From NCBI RefSeq assembly GCF_001688725.2, contig NZ_CP015401.2:4775928-4839927 (forward strand): a DNA stretch of 64,000 nt. Reading direction: 5' to 3'. Shown here piece after piece: positions 35,050 to 43,578 of this stretch; positions within the stretch are counted from its first letter, which is position 1; each line of letters begins with the position of its first letter. The DNA is from Bacteroides caecimuris (lineage in GTDB: Bacteria; Bacteroidota; Bacteroidia; Bacteroidales; Bacteroidaceae). The position numbers were made by a program, and so were the translations under genes. The notes below the pieces were generated by a model, which was not told the DNA's origin, made no database searches, and worked only from the letters and a program-made list of their open reading frames with translations.

Positions 35050-37797
35050 TTAGAAACGGAAATAAATGTTCATGTAATAGGTTGTACCGAACATATAGAA
35101 ATATTTCGAATCAAACGGTTGGTAAGTTTGATAGCTTTCATCTTTGTTCTTCAGCAGACGAACTTGTTCATAACCGCCGGTTTTGATATTCTGGTTGTTG
35201 AGCAGGTTCTTTACTTCCAAGCTGAAACCAAGCGTGTAGGCACGGTTAATGTACCAGTTTTTACCAACACTTGCATTTAATACGTAAGCAGAGTTGAATT
35301 TCTCCTGATTACGTAACGTTGCGATATCTTCTTCAGTCATTCCCGGTGTCAGTACGGCATCTGTGCGATAGAGCGGACTCATAGATAAGTACATATTATC
35401 GTAATAGTTCATATCTAATGACGCGAATATGTTTTTAGGTCCACGGTAAGACAAACCTACGTTCAGTGCAGTTTGCGGCGTGCTTTCTACACGGAAGTTC
35501 TTCCAGTATACTTTACCCTGGTTCTTGATTTCTCCACTATTATCCTGAATCTGTACATAATCCGGGTTATTGTCATAAGTGAATTGTCCCCAGCTGATGG
35601 CTGCATTCAGAGAAAGTCCTGCATAGATAGGTACAGAAGCAGCTGCTTCAAGTCCGAAGTGGCGTTTGTTGATACCGCTCATTGCAAAGTTGGAGAAGGT
35701 AGCTTCTACGTCATCATAATAAGAGAGAACTTTGGATTGATCCATAAACTTCGTATAGTATCCGGAGATACGTGCTTTAATATCTCTCCAACGCAAGTTA
35801 TAAGAGGCGTCTACACCAAATACTTTCTCACTTGAAATGCCCGGAGTCGCAGAGTTGCGGGTACGGGGAGAAACAAATGAAGCTTGGAAGGCAGGAGCAT
35901 CCTGCATGTAGATAATGTTAGCATCAATAGAATGAGCAGCAGAGAATTTATAGCTGAAGTTGGCTTTCAGTTTATAAGTCAGGTAATTCTGCTTCTTAGA
36001 GTCTCCTTGAGAATTGTCGAGGAACAACCCTTTTTTCCAAATACCATGACGCCACAGAGTAGTGTGTCCGAGTTCTCCACCCAGATTAGCTCCAAAGTTG
36101 CCGAAGTTTCTGCTATATTGTGCCCAGGCGCGTGCGTTGATAACATTTCCGTAGTAGTCGTAGCTGTATTTATCCCCCTTCTTGACTGCTTGTGCATGAC
36201 CGTACTTCTCATAGTACTCCATGTTGTTCTGATAAAGGATCGGGTTCATGCCACCCATGTCACGTTCGGCAAACTTGTCTACGTCTACCCAGTAATCACC
36301 ACCCAGCAAATCTTTCACTTCGCTATAGTATTCCGTGCGATTACGACGCAAGTTCAATCCACCGTTAATTTTAGAATTGTCACGGAAGATATGAGAGAAT
36401 TGTGTGTAGAGATTCCAGTCTACCTGATCGGCATGGCGTTCTTCAATCATGTTGATGGCACGATGACCGGCTCCATAGGCGGGGTTCTCTTCCTGGCTTT
36501 GGTTGATATGATACAGATTGTCCCAGTTGATGTGGCGGATGTTATTCGTGTTTCCCATCCATGCTTCATACAGTTGTGCTCCGATGTAAGTATTGTTATA
36601 GAAACTGGGTAAATAACGGTAATAGTCAGGACGTGGGTCGGGACCACCATACCAAGTCAGTGCAGAGTAACCGTTCTGTCCGAAACGTACAGAGGTTGCA
36701 ACGTTTAATTGCGAACGGTCATTGATGTCAAATGTATAATTCAACATCGTAATAGGTTCATGATAACTGCGTACACGTGCGTTGACACGCTTTCCATTCA
36801 GCCAACCCCAGTTTGGATTGTAGTAGTTGTTGCCTACTAAGTCATAGACTTCCTGAGTAGAAGCTTGCTGTGCACCACGTTCTGTGGGGGCACCCAAGAT
36901 GCTTAATGCCAAGCGGTGTTGCGAATTGAATTGCTTTTCTACAGCAGCAAAATATCCGAAAGCATTGTAATACACACCGTTTACATAAGAGTTTCCTCCC
37001 TGACGGGTTGATACGGAGAAGGCATAAGACCAGCCGTTATCCTGTAATCCGGATGCATAGGTCAGCATACCACGGAAACGGTACATGGAGTTGCCGTTAA
37101 CTACGCTGGCGCGAAGACCTTTGCGCATCTGTGAAGGACGCGTATTGATATTTGTCGTACCTGCGATACCGCCGATACCCATATCCCCCATGTTCAGTGC
37201 AGATGTGATCTCCTGATTACGGGTTGCATCATTCAAACCGCTCCACAAAGACCAGGGGGTATATCCTGTCATTGCATCATTCAGCTGAATGCCATTCATA
37301 TATACGTCTGAGTATTGAGAATCATAACCACGTACATTGAAACGCATTTCACTGAATTTGTAGGAAGCGATATTATTGAATACGTCTTTTGATGCGGATA
37401 GAGACGAGGGGAGTGATTGCGCATCCTCCAGTGTTTCCGTGTCAAATTCGGCAAAGATGGCGTCGTCCATAGTCGGAGCAACGTTTTCGGGGATCAAAAT
37501 GACGTTGTTGATATCTCTGATCAACTTATCTACACGGACAGCCAGAGTTAAAGGTTCGAACTCTGCAGCTTCGAAAGACAGCGTGTATTCTCCTTTTGCC
37601 AGGTTCTCGATAACGAAGTTGCCCGACGCATCAGTCTTGGTTGTTACATCTCCCGGGGTTAATGTCACTTTTACGCCGTCTATGGCCGCACGTGTCGTAC
37701 GGGAAACGACTTTACCTTTGACTCCACCATTGTTTTGTGCAAAAACAGTGAAAGACATCAAAGATAGTACCATGAATAGGATTGTTTTGATTTTCAT
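35050..37797 (-). CDS. TonB-dependent receptor with carboxypeptidase-like N-terminal domain
   Basis: A 915-residue outer membrane protein. The signal peptide ends near FAQNNG; residues 24-110 form a CarboxypepD_reg-like beta-sandwich (GVKGKVVSRTTRAAIDGVKV). The plug follows (FNNIASYKFSEMRFNVRGYD, MGIGGIAGTTNINTRP), then a long barrel ending in YMNIYFRF with a terminal aromatic. It should import a substrate bound at the surface, driven by TonB-ExbBD. Neighbouring nucleases point to nucleic acid fragments, nucleosides or phosphate. It is 14 bp after the EEP gene. Confidence 0.87.
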   Translation of the reverse strand: MKIKTILFMVLSLMSFTVFAQNNGGVKGKVVSRTTRAAIDGVKVTLTPGDVTTKTDASGNFVIENLAKGEYTLSFEAAEFEPLTLAVRVDKLIRDINNVILIPENVAPTMDDAIFAEFDTETLEDAQSLPSSLSASKDVFNNIASYKFSEMRFNVRGYDSQYSDVYMNGIQLNDAMTGYTPWSLWSGLNDATRNQEITSALNMGDMGIGGIAGTTNINTRPSQMRKGLRASVVNGNSMYRFRGMLTYASGLQDNGWSYAFSVSTRQGGNSYVNGVYYNAFGYFAAVEKQFNSQHRLALSILGAPTERGAQQASTQEVYDLVGNNYYNPNWGWLNGKRVNARVRSYHEPITMLNYTFDINDRSQLNVATSVRFGQNGYSALTWYGGPDPRPDYYRYLPSFYNNTYIGAQLYEAWMGNTNNIRHINWDNLYHINQSQEENPAYGAGHRAINMIEERHADQVDWNLYTQFSHIFRDNSKINGGLNLRRNRTEYYSEVKDLLGGDYWVDVDKFAERDMGGMNPILYQNNMEYYEKYGHAQAVKKGDKYSYDYYGNVINARAWAQYSRNFGNFGANLGGELGHTTLWRHGIWKKGLFLDNSQGDSKKQNYLTYKLKANFSYKFSAAHSIDANIIYMQDAPAFQASFVSPRTRNSATPGISSEKVFGVDASYNLRWRDIKARISGYYTKFMDQSKVLSYYDDVEATFSNFAMSGINKRHFGLEAAASVPIYAGLSLNAAISWGQFTYDNNPDYVQIQDNSGEIKNQGKVYWKNFRVESTPQTALNVGLSYRGPKNIFASLDMNYYDNMYLSMSPLYRTDAVLTPGMTEEDIATLRNQEKFNSAYVLNASVGKNWYINRAYTLGFSLEVKNLLNNQNIKTGGYEQVRLLKNKDESYQTYQPFDSKYFYMFGTTYYMNIYFRF

Positions 37798-37811
37798 ATA
37801 AACTTATTTTT

Positions 37812-38846
37812 TTATTTACCTATATAGATATATACGGGGAAGTGGTCACTGTAACCTCCCTGGAAGTTATTACCTACGTATGTGCGCAATGGATATCCTT
37901 TGTATTGTCCCTCTTTCTGCACCATGTAAAGTTGCTTGAAGATATTTCCATAGAATTTAGATCCGGGAGCTTGCTGCAATTTCAGCTTTCCTGTCGATCC
38001 TTTGGCTAAATTCTCGGATACTACAATATTATCAAATATATTCCATGCATCACCATAAGCTAATGTTCCGTATCCTGCTTTGAGCATATCGGCATAAGGT
38101 GCGAAGAAGTCGCCCTCCTTCAAATCTTTCAGTTTGAATTTAGCTCCTAATCCTTGTGCTATACTTTTGTCGGTCGGATCATCATTGAAGTCTCCCATCA
38201 TAACCACTTTCATGTTAGGATTGGCTCTCATTACAGAGTCTGCAATGCTGCGCATCTGTTCGCCTACAGCGATACGTTTAAATTCCGAAGCTTCCTTTCC
38301 TCCAAGGCGTGAAGGCCAGTGCGCCACCATAAAGAAGAAAGGTTCGTTTTCAATCGTTCCCCAAAGCGTGAGTATATCCCGGGTTTTGAAGTCGGGGAGT
38401 GAAGGGATGACTGTTCTTACAGCCTTTTCTCCTTCTTTCTTAAACACATCGGGACGATACAGAAAGGCAACGTCTACGCCTCGGGCTTCAGGAGAGTCGA
38501 AGTGTGAAATCCGATAGTTTGCCGGAGCCAGTTTGCGGGTTGCGATGATGTCTTCCAACACACTGCGGTTTTCTATTTCTGATACACCGATGACGACCGG
38601 ATAATCCTTGTTGATAGCCGCAATGTCAAAGAATACCCGTTCGGTATTTGCCAATTTCTTTTTGTACTTGACCGAGTTCCATTTTTTAGGACCTTCGGGA
38701 GTAAATTCGTCATCGTGAACTTCCGGATCATTGATCGTATCGAAGAAGTTCTCAAGATTGTAAAATACAACCTTATACGGTTTCTGTGCAAAGCTGAACG
38801 ATATCAGCAGCGCAAAAAGCGCGGTTACTAATAACAGTTTTTTCAT
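37812..38846 (-). CDS. Secreted endonuclease/exonuclease/phosphatase family enzyme
   Basis: A 344-residue protein with a signal peptide (LLLVTALFALLISFSFAQ). It has the EEP fold motifs: FYNLENFFD near the start, VIGVSEIENRSVLEDI (metal Glu), FMVAHWPSR (catalytic His), MMGDFNDDPTDKS (Asp/Asn pair) and GGYSDHFPVYI (final Asp-His). Members cut phosphodiesters in DNA, RNA or phospholipids, or remove phosphates. The partner nuclease gene upstream (11 bp away) suggests stepwise digestion of nucleic acids in the periplasm or at the surface. Confidence 0.87.
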   Translation of the reverse strand: MKKLLLVTALFALLISFSFAQKPYKVVFYNLENFFDTINDPEVHDDEFTPEGPKKWNSVKYKKKLANTERVFFDIAAINKDYPVVIGVSEIENRSVLEDIIATRKLAPANYRISHFDSPEARGVDVAFLYRPDVFKKEGEKAVRTVIPSLPDFKTRDILTLWGTIENEPFFFMVAHWPSRLGGKEASEFKRIAVGEQMRSIADSVMRANPNMKVVMMGDFNDDPTDKSIAQGLGAKFKLKDLKEGDFFAPYADMLKAGYGTLAYGDAWNIFDNIVVSENLAKGSTGKLKLQQAPGSKFYGNIFKQLYMVQKEGQYKGYPLRTYVGNNFQGGYSDHFPVYIYIGK

Positions 38847-38857
38847 AAGCTAGCTTA

Positions 38858-40057
38858 TTAGTTAATCCCCCATTGAGTGGGATTATTTTGTTGTTTTACA
38901 CTGTTGGATACTTGCGGGAAGAAGGTGAATCCTGTCTTCTTTTCGATGTCTGCTACAGAAGTACAAATAGACTTAGGAGGCTCGATATTTCCGTATGATT
39001 TATGTTCTACCCAAAAACCTATGGATATCAGCTCGTCGGCCGAACAGTCTTTGATATTCTTTCCGGTTTTTCCACTCTTTGTACGCAGAAGCACTTTGAA
39101 GTAGTGGGTCGGAAGAGGAACTGTTTTGCCTGTACCATCTGTAGTCGTGGTTGCACCTGTCCCAAAATAAGCACCGGTAACTACATACAACGTGTCCGAA
39201 CAGTGATTTGTACGGACTTTGCTTTCAAGTTTGGCCCACATGTCTTGGTTTAAGCGGTTAAGCTGTGGGGTCATATTGGACATATAGAAGGTTTGAGCAT
39301 TCATTTCATCCGTAGCATCACGGTCAGCAGATGGAAGCTGATGTCCACGATCGTAAGGACCTCCATAAGACCTTAATGTACAATCTGCTTGATAATTTTG
39401 TGGGATGATTGGGTCAAAAGCCCAACGGTCTGTACGCTTGATTGATCCTGAGTATGCAGCATGTATCGGATAGGCTACCCATAAGGCTGCTTTCTTTGTT
39501 TTATCAAAACAAATAGAATAATTACGTATTGTTTTATTGTTTAAAAGAGCATAATGAGTTGCATACTGATAATTAGCATCTTCCTTGAAACTAGGAACTT
39601 CAGCCCACAGGTTAAAAGCAGGTAGGTTTTGCTGTGATTCAGATAATTGTACTAAATCAAAGACTTTCGCTTCTTGGTCTGCAAACTGGAGTGTAATCTT
39701 GGCTATCCGTTGCTCTTTGCCTGTATTCCTATTATAATATACGTATAGAACATTAAGCCCGTCTTTTACTTCTCCGGATTTGGAGAATAAGGTCTGATCA
39801 TTGCTACTGAAGGAACACCATGTTGTACCTTCGGTGATTTCTGCATTCCATATTGTTCCGGGAGTACTTGTGATGATTATGGCAGACGATCCGGATGCTG
39901 ATTTTACAGTGGAGGAAATTTTCCAGTAGGCATCACATGGCTGTGACAAGCCTCCATCGTTGGAGTCATCGTTGCTACATGCATACAAAGATACAAGAAG
40001 TACTATGTAAATGAATGATTTAAACGCTAATGTATAATACTTGTGAATTAGATTCAT
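38858..40057 (-). CDS. DNA/RNA non-specific endonuclease lipoprotein with BACON-like N-terminus
   Basis: A 399-residue lipoprotein (lipobox LYAC, Cys27). Residues about 40-140 resemble a BACON-type beta-sandwich (GTIWNAEITEGTTWCSFSS). The catalytic region carries the beta-beta-alpha metal motif DRGHQLPSADRD (His239 as general base) and MSNMTPQLNRLNQDMWAKLE with the metal-binding Asn. This is the Serratia-nuclease (NUC) family, which cuts single- and double-stranded DNA and RNA without sequence preference. It is probably displayed on the cell surface. It is the second gene of the operon, after a hairpin. Confidence 0.9.
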   Translation of the reverse strand: MNLIHKYYTLAFKSFIYIVLLVSLYACSNDDSNDGGLSQPCDAYWKISSTVKSASGSSAIIITSTPGTIWNAEITEGTTWCSFSSNDQTLFSKSGEVKDGLNVLYVYYNRNTGKEQRIAKITLQFADQEAKVFDLVQLSESQQNLPAFNLWAEVPSFKEDANYQYATHYALLNNKTIRNYSICFDKTKKAALWVAYPIHAAYSGSIKRTDRWAFDPIIPQNYQADCTLRSYGGPYDRGHQLPSADRDATDEMNAQTFYMSNMTPQLNRLNQDMWAKLESKVRTNHCSDTLYVVTGAYFGTGATTTTDGTGKTVPLPTHYFKVLLRTKSGKTGKNIKDCSADELISIGFWVEHKSYGNIEPPKSICTSVADIEKKTGFTFFPQVSNSVKQQNNPTQWGIN

Positions 40058-40090
40058 TTATAAATGTCTAAAATTGTTCTTATGCGAGAA

Positions 40091-40136
40091 AAATTCAACT
40101 CTTGATAGAGAATTATCTCTTTCAAGAGTTGAATTT
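40091..40136 (-). terminator. Hairpin between the first two genes of the nuclease operon
   Basis: A 15-bp stem (AAATTCAACTCTTGA pairing with TCAAGAGTTGAATTT), followed on the minus strand by a T-rich run. It sits 15 bp after the stop of the surface lipoprotein gene. No promoter was found between it and the nuclease gene. It may lower expression of downstream genes or stabilise the upstream mRNA. Confidence 0.7.
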
Positions 40137-40150
40137 TTTTTATTATAATA

Positions 40151-42808
40151 TTAGTACAATTGGAACCCACACATTATTGCACGTGCATTACTATTTTTTG
40201 CTGCAGCTTCAAAGTTGTCATCTGTAGCAATTGTAATAGTTGATGACTCTGTTAAACCGGTTAAATTGAAAGTATAATAATCAGAATCAGCAAATGTAAT
40301 AGTGTAGTCTGGGTTACCTGTTGCTCCATCCTTAGCGGCTGGTGCAATGTTGTTGTTGCCAGATATACTGCCTCCATTGTTTATTCGAATATATATAGTT
40401 GCTGTTTTACCTTTCCATGCTGTGGCATAGAAAGAGAACTTTTTATTGCCTGTTACTCCGAGTGCACCTGTTGTGAATGCTCCACTCTTTGAAGATGTTC
40501 CTAGTTTTAGACAATAAATATTCGTATTTACTAACTGACCATATGCATTGTAATTATTAGTACCATTACCGAATAAGAAAGGATCCATTGAAGTGAATGT
40601 TCCTTTAGTGTCTTCTCCCGAACTTTTTCCAGAAACAGTAAGAGGTACGTCTATGCTATTGCCATTTGTTAAGGCAATTTTCATAGTTTCATTAAATGTT
40701 TCACCTGTATTTGTTTTTGCAGTTACAGTTACAGTATTACCTACTACATTGGTAGTAAATGCATTACTTAAACCGCTTACTGAGATAGTATTACTTCCTT
40801 GATTTTTAACGGTCACGATGAATTCTTGACTACCTCCCGTAGCTGGAAATGTATGAGAGTTAGGGGTTATAGAAGTGATAGTAGGGCTGTTAGATGCAAA
40901 TGCTTTTACGTCTTCAAGATTACGTGGTAATAATTGACTTGCACTCTGATAGATAGAAGCGATACCAGTGATAGCTCCTGAACCGGCAGAGAAAGGTTGA
41001 TCATCAAATGGTGTTGCTTGTTTGTTTATATTAACAGTGAAGTTACTACCACCGACATTAAAAGTATGATTTTTTAATGCACCAACTGTTTTCCATACAC
41101 CTCCTTCAGCTATAGATGCATTTTCTATAGTTACAGGCATACAAACAAAAGATGCTAGCTGATCTAATGATATTGGTGTAGCTTTTACTTCGTTATTTTC
41201 TGAGACGATTTCAATATTCTCAGTGGTAAAACCTTCAACTTGAGGTACATCAAAACGTTTATATATTTTGGCTACATCTTTTTGTAATGTTACTTTGATC
41301 TCCTGACCTAATGCATACTGAGTTACATCTATTTTGTTGTTATATAAAGAAAGTGCATTACCCGCTGTGGTAGCTCCTTTAGTCATCAGATAAAGAGTTC
41401 CATAAGAGTAGTTCTTGCCTGCAGGGTCACCACAAATAATACCTTGGATTACATAGTTTTCATCTACAGCTGTGGAAGTATTTGTCATTTTTGTTACTAA
41501 GTCTGCTATAGAAATAGGAGTTGCAGTGGACTCGGTAGCAACAAATGTTTTAGGCTCACCGTAAATAGTACTAGATGCAGTTGTTGCATAAGCACGGAAT
41601 GCATATTGATTGTCTTTAGTCAGATTAGTAACAGCTACTGTCCAAGGATTTTCTTTTACCGATGCGGCTGCTTTAGTTGCTTTTGTCCAATCAATATCTG
41701 TTACAGTTCCAGTGCTGAATTCAATATACTGCACACCAACTTCGGTGGCTTCAGAAATCTCAATATTAGCAACTGAACCGCCTAATGTTGCAGTGGTAGC
41801 TGTGATGGCTTTTGCATCTGTAGTTGTTACTTTAGGTTCTCCTGCTGTTTCAAAATCAATTTCAGTACCACCAGCACCTGTAGCAAGTGTTATGTCATCA
41901 AGGCGGATAGAAGAAGCTGCTAAAGCAGTGTATTTAATGTATAATTCAGATACTGCCTTTTTGAGAGTGAAATTAGCAGTAGCTAAAACCCAATATGGCT
42001 TTTCTGAATCTCCATTGTTCTTAGTATATGTAAGAGGGACCCAGTTTGTACCGTCAGCACTTAAAGCCACAGTCAACTTAGATGTATCAAATGTATTATC
42101 ATATTCCTCTCCAACTTTTATAGAGTAGCTGGCACCGAACGTCAGTTTCAGATTCGTTTGTGCTTCTGTAAGAGCTATTTTGTTGATTTGGAAATATGCA
42201 GGAAGACTTCCGAAGAATACAACATTAGGTCCGGATGCACCATCGTATGCACCCGAGTTAGGTAATCCGCTAGCACGAACTGATGCACTTGCTCCAGAAT
42301 AAGTGACATTTGCAGAGCCGATTCCACTCTTATTCCATCCATCGTATGAATCTACAAATGGGTAGGGATTTGATACTGTCTTATCGCCAACCGTTTCGTT
42401 GTAAATTACTTCCGTAGGACCTACGCTTCCACTGCTAATCTTAACAGTCTCCGACATCAGCACACCCACTTTGTTTGAAATCTCAATAACAACGCTGGCT
42501 TCATCATTAACGTTTTCCGGAATGCTAACCTGAATAGTAGCAGAACCTTCACCTTCATATTTTGATAGAGTAACCCATGATTTGTCATCTTTTACTGTAG
42601 CTTTCCAACTACGGTTGGTTGAAATGTCAAAAGAGGCTTGGCTTCCGTTGGCTGGTTGACCGTCTGAGCCGAAAATCAAGGTTGTAGGCGAAACTTCGAG
42701 GTATGGAGCCTCGGTATCATCATTGTCGTCAACGCAACTTACGAAAGCTGTGCTAACCATTACAAGCATAAGCCCGTAGAATAACTTCAGAAAGTTCAAA
42801 TTTCTCAT
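40151..42808 (-). CDS. Large surface lipoprotein with BACON and DUF5689 modules
   Basis: An 885-residue lipoprotein (lipobox FVSC, Cys25). Domains in order: BACON (about 35-135; EVSPTTLIFG, SFDISTNRSWKATVKDDKSW), a beta-rich domain with FASYSI-like strands (about 150-315), a fibronectin-type segment (ATTATLGGSVANIEISEATE, AFRAYATTAS), a DUF5689/OB-like domain (ISIADLVTKM, YVIQGIICGDPAGKNY), a second BACON-like repeat (SHTFPATGGSQEFIVTVKNQ) and a final beta-sandwich. No catalytic motif is seen. It is the first gene after the operon promoter and is probably a substrate-binding surface protein. Confidence 0.8.
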   Translation of the reverse strand: MRNLNFLKLFYGLMLVMVSTAFVSCVDDNDDTEAPYLEVSPTTLIFGSDGQPANGSQASFDISTNRSWKATVKDDKSWVTLSKYEGEGSATIQVSIPENVNDEASVVIEISNKVGVLMSETVKISSGSVGPTEVIYNETVGDKTVSNPYPFVDSYDGWNKSGIGSANVTYSGASASVRASGLPNSGAYDGASGPNVVFFGSLPAYFQINKIALTEAQTNLKLTFGASYSIKVGEEYDNTFDTSKLTVALSADGTNWVPLTYTKNNGDSEKPYWVLATANFTLKKAVSELYIKYTALAASSIRLDDITLATGAGGTEIDFETAGEPKVTTTDAKAITATTATLGGSVANIEISEATEVGVQYIEFSTGTVTDIDWTKATKAAASVKENPWTVAVTNLTKDNQYAFRAYATTASSTIYGEPKTFVATESTATPISIADLVTKMTNTSTAVDENYVIQGIICGDPAGKNYSYGTLYLMTKGATTAGNALSLYNNKIDVTQYALGQEIKVTLQKDVAKIYKRFDVPQVEGFTTENIEIVSENNEVKATPISLDQLASFVCMPVTIENASIAEGGVWKTVGALKNHTFNVGGSNFTVNINKQATPFDDQPFSAGSGAITGIASIYQSASQLLPRNLEDVKAFASNSPTITSITPNSHTFPATGGSQEFIVTVKNQGSNTISVSGLSNAFTTNVVGNTVTVTAKTNTGETFNETMKIALTNGNSIDVPLTVSGKSSGEDTKGTFTSMDPFLFGNGTNNYNAYGQLVNTNIYCLKLGTSSKSGAFTTGALGVTGNKKFSFYATAWKGKTATIYIRINNGGSISGNNNIAPAAKDGATGNPDYTITFADSDYYTFNLTGLTESSTITIATDDNFEAAAKNSNARAIMCGFQLY

Positions 42809-42887
42809 TTTGTTGCTTTGTTAATTAATTAATAAAATTTTTGTGAATCATTTATCCTTTCATTTCCTTTTGATAATAATAGTTTAG

Positions 42888-42918
42888 CAAAGTTATTTTT
42901 TTCTATGAAACATGCAAA
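42888..42918 (-). promoter_or_regulatory. Promoter of the nuclease/TonB operon
   Basis: Minus-strand TTTG (complement of 42915-42918), 19 bp, then TAACTTTG (complement of 42888-42895). This is an exact consensus fit, about 80 bp before the first start codon. Confidence 0.8.
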
Positions 42919-43257
42919 GTTTCTAACGTCTTTTTTCGTATTGCAACTATGTTAAATTTTAGCGACTTAAGAATAGGGATGAACTGATTTTCTGCATTGA
43001 TGAATAGATTGGCTCTTTTTGTCTTTAATATCTAACATTGTGAAAGAATTTGGAGGCGTATGTTGCTTTTTTGAAAGATTTGCATTCTATACTTTATCGG
43101 GCTTGATTAGGTGAATTATTGCCGTGATTATGGGGCTTAAATGACATTTTTATCAAACGGAGGTCCATTTACTATTTGATAGACGGAGTGTGGTCCGTAT
43201 AAAATTATTTTATTGTAATTAACTTATATGGGACTTATATATAATCTCTTTCTGTGG
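42919..43257. other. Intergenic region without gene
   Basis: AT-rich DNA without a convincing ORF. An inverted repeat, TATCAAA and TTTGATA, flanks a GGAGGTCC palindrome near 43158-43186, and ACGGAgtgtggTCCGT lies just after. These may be operator sites. Nothing else stands out before the repeat array. Confidence 0.4.
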
Positions 43258-43414
43258 ATAATCTAATTTCTTCCAGTGAATAAATTAATCCCTTTCCATT
43301 CATAAATTAATTCGTTCGCCTATAGGCAATGTTGCGTTTGTCTATAGGCAACCTTCCGTTTGTCTATAGGCATCTTCTCGTTCGCCTATAGCCGGATGAA
43401 TTAATTTATGAATG
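43258..43414. repeat. 22-bp-period tandem array framed by an inverted repeat
   Basis: ATAATCTAAT/ATAAATTAAT cores start at 43258, 43280 and 43302. Palindromic (G)CCTATAGGC or GTCTATAGGC cores start at 43318, 43340, 43362 and 43384. All steps within each set are 22 bp. The TATAGGC part is enclosed by a perfect 16-bp inverted repeat, CATTCATAAATTAATT at 43297-43312 and its complement at 43399-43414. There are no spacers and no ORF. Confidence 0.88.
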
Positions 43415-43578
43415 CGCAGATGCTGTTTTTTGCAGATGAACCCTTTAGAGTCTGCTTGAAAAAAACTTGAATCTTTTCTATTTGACTGAATGAAGAGCAG
43501 AAAACAGTACATACTGTTTGAAGTCTATATTTTAATGCCTATATTTGTCTACATTTCAATTTTATAAGGATAGTCATT

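Noticed and set aside
35884-36612. 242-codon plus-strand frame opposite the TonB receptor
   Set aside because: It is a shadow of the receptor gene; the receptor frame has signal, plug and barrel features.
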